The position numbers and the translations under genes were made by a program. A stretch of 64,000 bases of DNA from an uncultured Collinsella sp. (lineage in GTDB: Bacteria > Actinomycetota > Coriobacteriia > Coriobacteriales > Coriobacteriaceae), in assembly GCA_958415625.1 (NCBI GenBank), contig CATYZI010000004.1:23318-87317 (forward strand), given 5' to 3'. The first letter of the stretch is position 1; each line of letters starts with the position of its first letter. A model generated the notes under the pieces. The model worked only from the letters and a program-made list of their open reading frames with translations, did not search any database and had not been told where the DNA came from. This document shows, piece by piece, positions 16,181 through 24,246 of the stretch.

Positions 16181-17074
16181 CTAAAACTCAAAGGCATGTT
16201 CGAGCCTGCGCTCAAGCTCCGTTGTGACTTTGCGGTCGGCGGCTTTTGCCAGTGACTCGTCGAATGCGCCCAATCGCATCAGTGCGGCAATGGGCGCGGT
16301 GTAGACGAGACGCAGCTGGCGTTCGAGAACGTCGGGAAACTCGTTGGGGTCGTAGCGCTTCTGGTAGAAGCGAACGATGCCTTGGCTCATCTCCCCATCG
16401 TCGCGGTAGCGCTCGAACTGTCGCTGTTGGATATCGATAATCCGGATCGTTTGAGCGCGAAGGCTAGCAGGCGCCAGCGCCCGGTAGCCGTCGAAGAGAC
16501 GATTGAGGCTCAGCACACGGAGCATGTCGATCAGGGTGCGCACCGTTGTCGGGCCGGCTTGAAACCGGGCGGTTGCACGGTTGTAGCGTTCGCGGTCGAG
16601 CACCATGATGCTCGGCGGGCCCTGCACGTCATCTTGCCCGCAGGCTGCCTGCTGATGCCGCGCCTCCAGGGCTTTGAGGCCCATGGCGAGGTCATGGATG
16701 GGGAGGGTCAGGGCGTTCTGCAGGTCGAATCGATGGTCCATCAATGTCATCCGCGTCTCGTCGTCCATCTCGAGCCGAAGCTTAGTGTCGAGTGCGGTAA
16801 TCATGTGTGCCACATGGCCCATGGTGTACGGGCCTTCGGTCTTACCGTGGGGTCCGAGATAAGGGTCGGTAAGTTTGTGGACGGCTGGATCGTTCATGAT
16901 TTCGGCGCAGCGATTTACCGAAAACTCGTGGTTGCTCAGCGCCTCGTTGACGGGCAGCAGGGCAAAGTTTGCGATCGTTGCGGCGGCGAAGTCAGTGTCG
17001 TAGCTGCCGTGCAGAGCACGGTCGATGCGTGCCTTGAGGACGGTGTTTGCGGTCTGGGTACGGGTAGTGTTCAT
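16181..17074 (-). CDS. Hypothetical protein, first gene of the VirD4-like/ClpP-like cassette
   Basis: 297 aa from ATG 17074 (GGAAA upstream); a longer frame from 17230 would cross the direct repeats. No family recognised. The protein looks soluble and mainly helical, without a signal or membrane segment. Segments such as GPHGKTEGPYTMGHVAHMIT (about residue 80) and a basic, Arg-rich C-terminal third (RFYQKRYDPNEFPDVLERQL) may bind nucleic acid or partner proteins. Spacing to the ClpP-like gene is 55 nt, so the three genes likely form one operon. Confidence 0.6.
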   Translation of the reverse strand: MNTTRTQTANTVLKARIDRALHGSYDTDFAAATIANFALLPVNEALSNHEFSVNRCAEIMNDPAVHKLTDPYLGPHGKTEGPYTMGHVAHMITALDTKLRLEMDDETRMTLMDHRFDLQNALTLPIHDLAMGLKALEARHQQAACGQDDVQGPPSIMVLDRERYNRATARFQAGPTTVRTLIDMLRVLSLNRLFDGYRALAPASLRAQTIRIIDIQQRQFERYRDDGEMSQGIVRFYQKRYDPNEFPDVLERQLRLVYTAPIAALMRLGAFDESLAKAADRKVTTELERRLEHAFEF

Positions 17075-17088
17075 AGCGTTTCCAATCT

Positions 17089-17158
17089 GTGATGTGCTTG
17101 CCTGTTTGTTGATGTGTTGGTTGTCGTGAGTGATGTGCTTGCCGTGGGTGATGTGCTG
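17089..17158. repeat. Four iteron-like direct repeats upstream of the cassette
   Basis: GTGATGTGCTTGCC occurs exactly at 17089-17102 and 17130-17143, with imperfect copies at 17109 (TTGATGTGTTGG) and 17148 (GTGATGTGCTG). Start-to-start distances are 20, 21 and 18 nt, about two helical turns, so a protein could bind all copies on one face. They lie immediately before the 17074 start. Confidence 0.65.
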
Positions 17159-17680
17159 ACGTTGGGGCGCTATGCGGTTTTCAATGAGCCCGTGAGGCAG
17201 TTGCTGCAGGGGCGGGATGGAACGGCCCACGCAAGGCGGAAGGCATCGTGCTCAAAATCGAGACAGCAATGCCCTGGGTGCCTCACATGTGGCAGTTACC
17301 TCATTAAGTTGTCATTGCGTTTGGGGTTGTACTTTGCCGATCTTCCTTCTCTTACACGCTGAAAACTGAAACTGAATATGCTCGATCAAACGATGACCAC
17401 CGGAGCGGTCATCTTTAAAGTACGTTGGGTTTTCCGATTTGACAAGAACAAATTTTGAAATTCTTTTCTACGGGATGAAATGAGGTCGGTGAGGCGACCG
17501 CGTTTGGCGTCGTCAGCTTTGTATGTGGTGGCTCGGCGTATGGGACGGAGCGATTGCGCCCCACGGCTACACACTGTCCATGTTTGGGACAATATGGCTT
17601 TTTATCCGTTGCAGACAGAGCTGCAGTAGGCGTTCTGTATGATGACTCAGACAAGGTTGTTCAATGACAGGGAGGCATAT
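17159..17680. other. Gene-free stretch of about 520 nt
   Basis: No convincing gene in either strand. It holds the presumed promoter region of the cassette on the minus strand and a small GGTCG..CGACC hairpin. There is also a perfect TTGACA (about 17438) without a good -10, and TATGAT at about 17637 just before the HAD gene. Short frames here lack ribosome sites. Confidence 0.5.
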
Positions 17681-18523
17681 ATGGCAATCAAAGCCATCGC
17701 AATGGATATCGACGGTACGCTCACCAACGACCAGAAGGTCATCAGCCCGCGCACGCGTGAGAAGCTGCTCGCGGCGCAGGAGTCGGGCATTAAGCTCATC
17801 TTGGCTTCGGGTCGCCCCGCATGGGGGCTGCATGCCTTGGCGCAGGAGCTCGACCTTCAGAACCATGATGGTCTGCTAGTTGCCTTTAATGGCGCGCACG
17901 TGGTCGACGCTCAGACCGATGAGGTCCTTTTTGACCAGGCCATGCCGGCTGACGAACTGCACCGTCTGATTGATCATCTGCGCAATTTCGACGTGATTCC
18001 CATGATCTCGCTCGGTCGGGACCTGCACGTCGTGGACTCGTATCGCTGCATGATCACACTGCCGGACGGTTCGCAGAAGAATATCGTCAAGTATGAGCGC
18101 GATGCGTGCGACCTTAAGATCCGTGAGGTCGAGAGCTTGCATGAGGTCGTGGACACTTATCCCGTGGACAAGCTGCTGACGGCGGGCGATCCAGCCTACC
18201 TGCAGGCGCATTACGAGGAGATGTATGCGCCCTTTAAGCAGACGCTTTCGGGCATGTTTACGGCCGACTGGTACTTTGAGTACACGGCGCCCGGTATCGA
18301 CAAGGCCCGTGCGCTCGAGGGTGCCCTGCCCAAGCTCGGCATCGATGCCAGTGAGGTCGTATCGTTTGGCGACGGCCAGAACGACAAGTCCATGATCGAG
18401 TGGACCGGCACCGGCGTTGCCATGGGTAACGCCGTCGATGAGGTCAAGGCCGTGGCTCAGATGGTGACCGCCAATAACAACGAAGATGGCATCGCGGTGG
18501 CACTCGACAAGCTGCTGGGTTAG
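17681..18523 (+). CDS. Cof-type HAD-IIB phosphatase
   Basis: 280 aa from ATG 17681, 6 nt after GGGAGG. Motif I is AMDIDGTLTND (nucleophile and acid Asp), motif II LILASGRPAWG, and motifs III/IV are the Lys in DKARALEGALPKLGID and VVSFGDGQNDKSMIEW. The C2-type cap lies between about residues 85 and 190. Members remove phosphate from sugar phosphates, FMN or pyridoxal phosphate with broad specificity. A terminator hairpin follows directly, so it is a one-gene unit. Confidence 0.9.
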   Translation: MAIKAIAMDIDGTLTNDQKVISPRTREKLLAAQESGIKLILASGRPAWGLHALAQELDLQNHDGLLVAFNGAHVVDAQTDEVLFDQAMPADELHRLIDHLRNFDVIPMISLGRDLHVVDSYRCMITLPDGSQKNIVKYERDACDLKIREVESLHEVVDTYPVDKLLTAGDPAYLQAHYEEMYAPFKQTLSGMFTADWYFEYTAPGIDKARALEGALPKLGIDASEVVSFGDGQNDKSMIEWTGTGVAMGNAVDEVKAVAQMVTANNNEDGIAVALDKLLG

Positions 18524-18546
18524 AATCGCCGATAGTGCATGGTTCG

Positions 18547-18571
18547 GGCGTCCGCTTGCGGGCGCCTTTTT
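18547..18571 (+). terminator. Intrinsic terminator after the Cof-type gene
   Basis: GGCGTCCG pairs with CGGGCGCC (one T-G) around CTTG, followed by TTTTT; it sits just before the ribosome site of the next HAD gene. Confidence 0.7.
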
Positions 18572-18586
18572 GTTAGGGAGGGTGCC

Positions 18587-19246
18587 GTGTCCGCATTTCC
18601 GTTCGACGCCGTTATCTTTGACATGGACGGCGTCATCGTCGATACCGAGTATTACTACCTGGGGGAGACCGCTGCGTTTGCCAAAGAGCTTGGGCTGAAC
18701 CTGACCCAAGAGGAGCTGAACGGGCAGGTTGGCACCTCGCATCAGTTCTTTTTGCATATGCTGGTCGATTGGTTTGAGCGCGCCGGAAAGGGGCACTTTA
18801 CCGGCGAGGAGGCACTGGCCCGCTGGGATGAATGGGCACATAAACGACCGCGCGATTATCAGACCTTGATCAATCCGGGCGCCGTGGAGACGATTCGCGA
18901 GCTTCCGCGCCGCGGCGTTCGCGTGGCGCTGGCCAGCTCGTCTCCCATGGACAGCATCGAGGAAGTGCTCGATGCGTGCGGTCTGTCGGATGCCTTTGAG
19001 TACGTGGTGAGCGGCGAGCAGTTTAAGGAGAGCAAGCCCGAGCCCGATATTTACCTGCATGCGTTGGATTTGCTGGGGCTGCCCGCGGACCGCTGCTGCT
19101 GCGTCGAGGACTCGGTGCCCGGCATCACTGCCGGCAAGCGAGCGGGTCTGACGGTGATCGCCAAACGCGAGGAGCGCTTCGGCTTTAGCCAGGATGCGGC
19201 TGACAAGATTATCGACCAGCTGCCAGAGCTGCTGGAGCTTGCGTAG
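18587..19246 (+). CDS. HAD subfamily IA hydrolase (beta-phosphoglucomutase-like)
   Basis: 219 aa from GTG 18587 (TTAGGGAGG upstream). Motif I VIFDMDGVIVDTEYYY, motif II VALASSSPMDSIEEVLD, motif III Lys in FKESKPEPDIYLHALDLLG, and motif IV CCVEDSVPGITAGKRAG are complete. The helical C1 cap spans about residues 17-85. The nearest well-known relatives are beta-phosphoglucomutases and sugar-phosphate phosphatases; the substrate cannot be told. It lies just upstream of the GntR gene in the same direction, 58 nt away. Confidence 0.88.
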   Translation: MSAFPFDAVIFDMDGVIVDTEYYYLGETAAFAKELGLNLTQEELNGQVGTSHQFFLHMLVDWFERAGKGHFTGEEALARWDEWAHKRPRDYQTLINPGAVETIRELPRRGVRVALASSSPMDSIEEVLDACGLSDAFEYVVSGEQFKESKPEPDIYLHALDLLGLPADRCCCVEDSVPGITAGKRAGLTVIAKREERFGFSQDAADKIIDQLPELLELA

Positions 19247-19304
19247 GACTGGCGATGCGTAATCCGCACCGATTATTGATTCCATATTTGCCAGGGGAGG
19301 GCAA

Positions 19305-20048
19305 ATGCCATCGACTGAAGGGTTGACCGACGGAAAAGCGGCAATCCCGCTATATCAACAGGTTATCGATATCATCAAAAATGACATCAATTCTGGTACC
19401 TATAAGGCGGGCGCTCGGATACCAAATGAATTCGAATTGGCCGAAAGCTACAAAGTCGGTCGCGTTACCGTTCGGCGAGCCATTGAAGAGCTTGTCCAGC
19501 AGGGCTACCTTACCAAGCAGCAGGGGAGGGGCACGTTTGTAAACGCCCCCAAGCTCAAGCGTAAAATCCGCCAGAAGGACGACGTTCAGAGCTTTTCGGA
19601 CGCCTGTCGTGTCAACGAGATGGAGCCCGGGGCGCGTATTGTCTCAAGAAAAGTGTTGCCGGCCGATGCTGCCGAAGCGCAGTTTTTTGGCGTTCCCGTT
19701 GGATCGGAGCTGATCTGCATTGAACGCGTGCGCACCGCCGATGGCATCCCCGTGATGCTCGAGAACAACACGTACGTTTATGAAGACAACGCCTTTTTGG
19801 CGAAGGCGGACCTTACCGATCAATCAATTTTCGAGGTCGTGCGCGAACGGACGGGTCGCGGGCCTGCCCTCACCGAGCCGTGCACGCTTGAGATTGCGTG
19901 TGCGTCACCCGAAGTCGCCCGGCTACTGTCCGTTCCCACGGGAGAGCCTCTGTTTTATATGGAGGCATATTTCTACGACGAGCAGCAACGACCGTTTATC
20001 ATCGGCCGACAGCGGATTGTGGGATCGCGCTACATTTTTGATATTTAG
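19305..20048 (+). CDS. GntR family regulator, HutC/UTRA type
   Basis: 247 aa. The N-terminal winged helix runs PLYQQVIDIIKNDINSGTYK, then IPNEFELAESYKVGRVTVRRAIEEL (recognition helix, about residues 45-65) and LTKQQGRGTFV. The C-terminal UTRA domain (about 100-245) senses a sugar or amino-sugar phosphate. E. coli FrlR, which controls fructoselysine use, is of this type. It precedes the Frl-like operon and probably represses it through the palindrome at 20195-20210; a phosphorylated Amadori compound is the likely inducer (inference). Confidence 0.9.
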   Translation: MPSTEGLTDGKAAIPLYQQVIDIIKNDINSGTYKAGARIPNEFELAESYKVGRVTVRRAIEELVQQGYLTKQQGRGTFVNAPKLKRKIRQKDDVQSFSDACRVNEMEPGARIVSRKVLPADAAEAQFFGVPVGSELICIERVRTADGIPVMLENNTYVYEDNAFLAKADLTDQSIFEVVRERTGRGPALTEPCTLEIACASPEVARLLSVPTGEPLFYMEAYFYDEQQRPFIIGRQRIVGSRYIFDI

Positions 20049-20066
20049 GACGTTGATCAAGAGAAC

Positions 20067-20101
20067 GCCCGGCGGCCCAAATTGCCTGCCGGGCTTTTTT
20101 T
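20067..20101 (+). terminator. Intrinsic terminator after the GntR gene
   Basis: GCCCGGC (20067-20073) pairs with GCCGGGC before a run of seven T. It insulates the regulator from the catabolic operon, which has its own promoter. Confidence 0.82.
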
Positions 20102-20161
20102 GCCGTTCGCCGCCGCTGAACGACCGTTCACCCGAGTCCTCGTAACCTGTCCGAAATATCC

Positions 20162-20210
20162 TTGAAGTGCTAAAAACACGCTGATAATCTATAGAACGTC
20201 ATAGGACGTT
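20162..20210 (+). promoter_or_regulatory. Promoter and palindromic operator of the Frl-like operon
   Basis: TTGAAG (20162-20167), 17 nt, TAATCT (20185-20190). Starting 4 nt later is the perfect palindrome AACGTC-ATAG-GACGTT (20195-20210), placed where a repressor would block RNA polymerase. The divergently unrelated GntR/UTRA protein encoded just upstream is the natural candidate. Confidence 0.62.
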
Positions 20211-20269
20211 TGCATTGCGCGAACGTTAAAGCGAGACACGATAAGGTCTCGGGTTCTTTGGAGGTATCT

Positions 20270-21733
20270 ATGTCAGATACGAAGGCGAAGAAGACAAACA
20301 GACGTTTCAAATTCAAATTACCGCACGTCTATACGATCATGTTCTTGCTGATCGTGGTTTTTGCAGTTTTAACCTGGGTCGTCCCCTCTGGCCAGTACCA
20401 GCGTAAGACGATTTCGACTGCAGCAGGCGAGCGCGAAGTCGCCGTTGCCGGAACCTATGAACAGGTCGATAAGAACTATACCGATCCCGAGACCGGCGAG
20501 ACCGTTACCCTGGGTCAAGACATCTTTGCAGTCCTGCAGGCGCCTACTAAGGGTATTCAAGAGGCCGCCGACGTCGTTGCGTTCGTCTTGCTGATCGGCG
20601 GTTCGTTCGCGATCATCACCAAGACCAACGCGCTTAACGCCGGCATGAGCCGCGTGATTAAAAAGCTCAAAAACAAAGACATCCTCATCATTCCTATTAC
20701 CATGACGCTGCTGTCCATCTGCGGCACGACGTTTGGTATGTCTGAGGAAGCGCTGCCGTTCTATGCCATCTTCATCCCCATCATGATGGGTATCGGCTAT
20801 GACTCGATGACGGCGTTTATCATCTGCTTTCTTGGTCCCAACCTGGGATACTGCGCCTCGACCATCGATCCGTTCAACGTTTTGATCGCTCAGGGCATCA
20901 TCGGTATCGAGGGCAACCCGCAGCTGTGGCTGCGTGCCGTCTCGTGGGTCATCTTTACCGCCGTTGGTATTGCATGGGCCATGCGCTATGCCATGCGTGT
21001 CAAGAAAAACCCCGAGTCGTCCGTTACCTACGAGGACGACAAGCTCAAGCGCGTTGAGTTCTCTGTGACCGATGCCTCCATCGAGGAAGAGTTCACCACC
21101 CGCCAGAAGCTCGTGCTGATCGATTTTGCTTGCGGTATGGGCATTATCGTTTGGGGCCTTGTCACGCAGGGCTGGTACATGAATGAGATCTCTGCCGTGT
21201 TCCTTGGCATGGGCCTGCTTGCCGGTATCCTGGGCGGTCTTGACCAGCAGACGATTGCCGAAGAGTTCGTTAAGGGTCTTGCCGACTTCGCTTACGCCGC
21301 AATCGTCATCGGCGTCGCTCGCGGCATCCTGGTCATCGCCGAGGGCGGCATGATCATCGATACCATTCTTCAGGCGCTCGCCACCGCACTCGCCGGTGCT
21401 CCCGCTGCCGTGTACACCACGTTTATGTACGTCGTCCTTGGCCTGCTCTCCCTGCTGGTTCCCTCGAGCTCTGGCTTGGCGGCGCTTACCATGCCCGTTA
21501 TGGGCCCCCTGACCGAGCTCATGGGCCTCAATCCCGAGGCTGCCGTCACCGCGCTCCAGTTTGCCAACCAGACCATCAACACCATCAGCCCTGTGGCGGG
21601 CATGACGGTCGCCGGCCTTGCCGTGTCAAAGATCTCGTTTGGCCAATGGTGGAAGACCATTTGGAAGTTCTTCATCTTTATGGTCGTGTTTGGCTTGGTC
21701 ATTACCGCCATCTCCGGCATGCTTCCGGCGTAA
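20270..21733 (+). CDS. YfcC/ArcD-like membrane transporter
   Basis: 487 aa from ATG 20270, 6 nt after GGAGG. About a dozen hydrophobic segments start at residue 22. The stretches IGGSFAIITKTNALNAG, ICGTTFGMSEEALPFYAIF, PFNVLIAQGIIG and LLSLLVPSSSGLAALTMPVMGPL match the YfcC family, which belongs to the ion-transporter superfamily that also holds arginine/ornithine antiporters and DcuC. As first gene of the operon it should import the substrate. A carrier from an amino-acid-type family fits a glycated amino acid such as fructoselysine (inference). Confidence 0.85.
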   Translation: MSDTKAKKTNRRFKFKLPHVYTIMFLLIVVFAVLTWVVPSGQYQRKTISTAAGEREVAVAGTYEQVDKNYTDPETGETVTLGQDIFAVLQAPTKGIQEAADVVAFVLLIGGSFAIITKTNALNAGMSRVIKKLKNKDILIIPITMTLLSICGTTFGMSEEALPFYAIFIPIMMGIGYDSMTAFIICFLGPNLGYCASTIDPFNVLIAQGIIGIEGNPQLWLRAVSWVIFTAVGIAWAMRYAMRVKKNPESSVTYEDDKLKRVEFSVTDASIEEEFTTRQKLVLIDFACGMGIIVWGLVTQGWYMNEISAVFLGMGLLAGILGGLDQQTIAEEFVKGLADFAYAAIVIGVARGILVIAEGGMIIDTILQALATALAGAPAAVYTTFMYVVLGLLSLLVPSSSGLAALTMPVMGPLTELMGLNPEAAVTALQFANQTINTISPVAGMTVAGLAVSKISFGQWWKTIWKFFIFMVVFGLVITAISGMLPA

Positions 21734-21743
21734 GGAGGTCGCG

Positions 21744-23327
21744 ATGTCCGATCGTTTGACGGTGCTGACGTCTAAGAGCGTCTTCACCGGTACGGAAGAC
21801 CAGCCGTTTGAGGGTTTTGTCGCGGTACGCGGCAATCGGATTGAAGCTGTCGGTGGCGCTGGCGAGGCAGGCTCGTTTCTCGCCCAGGCGGATGAGGTGA
21901 TCGATTGTGGCGACAGGACTGTCATGCCTGGCCTGGTCGATGTGCATACGTTCTATACGGGCTGGGCGTTGCGGAGCCTGGGGGCCGACTTATCCGAAGC
22001 CTCTGACATCGACGAAGTGGTAGCGCTTCTGCAGGTATGGAAGGATGCCCACCTCGATTGCGCCGCCGCCTTTGGGCACGACCTTCCTGCGTCGCTCGCC
22101 GAAGACGTCGAGAATGAAAAAACGGCGGCAGCGCTCGACGGCGCCTTCGGAGATATTCCCGTTGTCTGCTTTACCCCGGGTGCCGAGACGTGCGTTCTCA
22201 ACGCCGCCGCCAGCGAGCGCTATGGTTTTACGCCCGAGGCCTGCTATGCCGAGAAGATCTGGCGTATGATGCGGGACTTCTTGGCGCTTCCCGAGGTGCG
22301 CGCCGGGTATTCGGATTACATGGCGATGCTGAACGCTCGCGGTGTCACGGCTATCAAAGAGATGGCCTTCGATGACTATTACGGATTTGCCGATGAGATG
22401 GCGCGCCGTGAGGAATCTGGCGAGCTGACGGTTCGCGTCTCCATGATGTCGCAGCCGGTGGGCGCCGGGGCGAATCTGCCCTATGCCCGTGCGGCGCGTG
22501 ATCGCTTCCAGGGACCGTTTGTTCGTTTCTCGGGCTTCAACCGCATGACCGATCGCGGCGTATGGGCGGGGCTTGCCGAGATGATCGACCCTTATGAGGA
22601 GACGGCCGATGCGGGGGCTGCCGGCAAGACGGTTGTCGAGGAGCCCGAGTGGGGTTTGATTGAGGACGAGCTGCGCGCGATTGATGCCGAGGGCTTCCGT
22701 TACTCGCTTCATTGTCAGGGCGACGGCGCCGTTCGCCACACCGTTGCGCTGTATGCCTCGCTGCCGCGAGATGAGCACGGAGCCATGCTTCGACGCCACG
22801 CGATCACCGACCTCGAGAACTCTGATCCGGAAGACCTTGCCCTTTTTGGCAAGCTGGGCGGAATCTGCGAGGTCTACCCCCAGATCCTCACACTCGATAA
22901 GCGCGAGGACTGCCTGTCGATGATGCGTCGGCAGATCGGCGAGGTCAGACTGCAGCACAGCTGGAACCGTCGCGGTATGGAAGGCGCGGGATGCACGGTG
23001 TGCTGTGGCACCGACCTTCCGCTCTTGATTCCGAGCCTGGGCGAATCGATGTTTAGCGCATGCGGTGGTTTCTTTGCCGACGGTTTGTCCGTGAATGAGG
23101 GTAATACGCTGACGCTTGCCGAGCTCCTTCGTGCATGGACGGCAGGGGGCGCATATGACCTGATGCGCGAGGATGAGCTGGGAACGCTCGAGGCCGGTAA
23201 GCTTGCCGACATCTGCGTGCTCGATCGCGATGTGTTTGACCTTGACTACCACGATGCCTGTGACCTTGCTGTTGATATGACCATGTCGGACGGACGTATC
23301 GTGTTCGACCGAAATAAGGAGGTTTAG
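21744..23327 (+). CDS. YtcJ-like amidohydrolase with degenerate metal site
   Basis: 527 aa from ATG 21744, a GGAGG site 5 nt upstream and 10 nt after the transporter stop. The fold follows PF07969: N-terminal small beta domain, then VMPGLVDVHTFYTGWALRSL, HCQGDGAVRHTVAL, CCGTDLPLLIPSLGESMFSA and a closing GTLEAGKLADICVLDRDVF. Usual relatives have HxH after PG.xD; here it is HTF, and the IEHA segment reads TDLEN, so two metal-ligand histidines are gone while the late Asp stays. It may use fewer metals or not be a hydrolase. Its place suggests action on the imported substrate or its released amine. Confidence 0.8.
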   Translation: MSDRLTVLTSKSVFTGTEDQPFEGFVAVRGNRIEAVGGAGEAGSFLAQADEVIDCGDRTVMPGLVDVHTFYTGWALRSLGADLSEASDIDEVVALLQVWKDAHLDCAAAFGHDLPASLAEDVENEKTAAALDGAFGDIPVVCFTPGAETCVLNAAASERYGFTPEACYAEKIWRMMRDFLALPEVRAGYSDYMAMLNARGVTAIKEMAFDDYYGFADEMARREESGELTVRVSMMSQPVGAGANLPYARAARDRFQGPFVRFSGFNRMTDRGVWAGLAEMIDPYEETADAGAAGKTVVEEPEWGLIEDELRAIDAEGFRYSLHCQGDGAVRHTVALYASLPRDEHGAMLRRHAITDLENSDPEDLALFGKLGGICEVYPQILTLDKREDCLSMMRRQIGEVRLQHSWNRRGMEGAGCTVCCGTDLPLLIPSLGESMFSACGGFFADGLSVNEGNTLTLAELLRAWTAGGAYDLMREDELGTLEAGKLADICVLDRDVFDLDYHDACDLAVDMTMSDGRIVFDRNKEV

Positions 23328-23328
23328 C

Positions 23329-24180
23329 ATGCCTGAAACCAAACCATCGCTGCGACGCGAGCAGATTGCGGGTATGAACATCCACTACATCATGTGGTCG
23401 CTCGACTATTTTTTGGATACGCAACAGCGCCTGGGCTTTGAGTCCATCGAGCTGTGGTGCGCCGAGCCCCATGTGACGCTCGATCACACCGGGTATTTTG
23501 AGGCTGAGGTTCTGGCGAAAAAAGCCGCCGACCGCGGTCTGCGCTATCGGACGCTCTGTCCCGAGAACGTGGTCTATCCATGGCAGTATTGCGCCCGTAA
23601 GCCGCTTCACGAGCAGCGGAGCCTTGCGTATTTCAAGCATGGCATCGAGCTTGCCGAGGTGCTGGGATGCGACCGCATGTCCGTAAACTCGGGTTGGGGT
23701 GACTGGGACGAGGATCGCGAAGAGGCGTGGAAGCGCAGCCGCGAGCACCTATCCATCTTGGCGGAGTATGCCGGCGAGCACGGTCTGGTGCTAACGATGG
23801 AGAGCCTGCGTCCCGAGGAGAGCAACCTTGTGACGACCGTCGCCGATGCCAAGCGCATGATCGATGAGGTCGCGAGTCCGTATCTGCAGCCTATGGTCGA
23901 TACGACCGCAATGGGTGTTGCGGGTGAGTCGCTCGAGGACTGGTTTGCCGCATTTGGCGACGGTGCGATCCACGAGATGCACTTTATCGATGGCGACCCC
24001 TATGGCCATCTGGTCTGGGGCGACGGCAAGCGCGATATGGATGCCTTCGTCGCCACGCTCAACGCCCATGGTTTCGATGGCATGTTGGGTCAGGAAATCA
24101 CGGACGGTCGTTACTACGATGACCCGGCGGCGGCAGATGCCAAGAACATGGCTGCCTTCGAGAAGTATCTGATTGACTAG
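23329..24180 (+). CDS. FrlC-like sugar isomerase/epimerase
   Basis: 283 aa; ATG 23329 overlaps the end of the previous gene's ribosome site (AAGGAGG). TIM barrel of the xylose isomerase-like/AP endonuclease-2 family. Likely metal and catalytic residues are in VLTMESLRPEESNLV (Glu near 156), PMVDTTAMGV (Asp near 189), EMHFIDGDPYGHLVWGDG (His/Asp near 215-222) and LGQEITDGRY (Glu near 250). E. coli FrlC, a fructoselysine 3-epimerase, is the closest relative I recall by length and by the ESN/VD/H.DSD pattern. It would allow use of the psicoselysine epimer. Confidence 0.72.
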   Translation: MPETKPSLRREQIAGMNIHYIMWSLDYFLDTQQRLGFESIELWCAEPHVTLDHTGYFEAEVLAKKAADRGLRYRTLCPENVVYPWQYCARKPLHEQRSLAYFKHGIELAEVLGCDRMSVNSGWGDWDEDREEAWKRSREHLSILAEYAGEHGLVLTMESLRPEESNLVTTVADAKRMIDEVASPYLQPMVDTTAMGVAGESLEDWFAAFGDGAIHEMHFIDGDPYGHLVWGDGKRDMDAFVATLNAHGFDGMLGQEITDGRYYDDPAAADAKNMAAFEKYLID

Positions 24181-24246
24181 ATAAGATTTTGCTCGGCCAT
24201 GTAAGACGCGTCATGCATGGCCAGCCAAGCTGGAAAGGAACTAAAC

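Noticed and set aside
17089..17158. CRISPR array
   Set aside because: The repeats are 11-14 nt with spacers under 10 nt and imperfect copies; no cas genes are present.
17386..17654. Two short minus-strand frames in the gene-free stretch
   Set aside because: They overlap each other in different frames, lack ribosome sites and show no hydrophobic or domain pattern.
21744..23327. Standard YtcJ amidohydrolase call with full metal site
   Set aside because: The HxH and EHA histidines are absent, so I did not assign the usual hydrolase chemistry.
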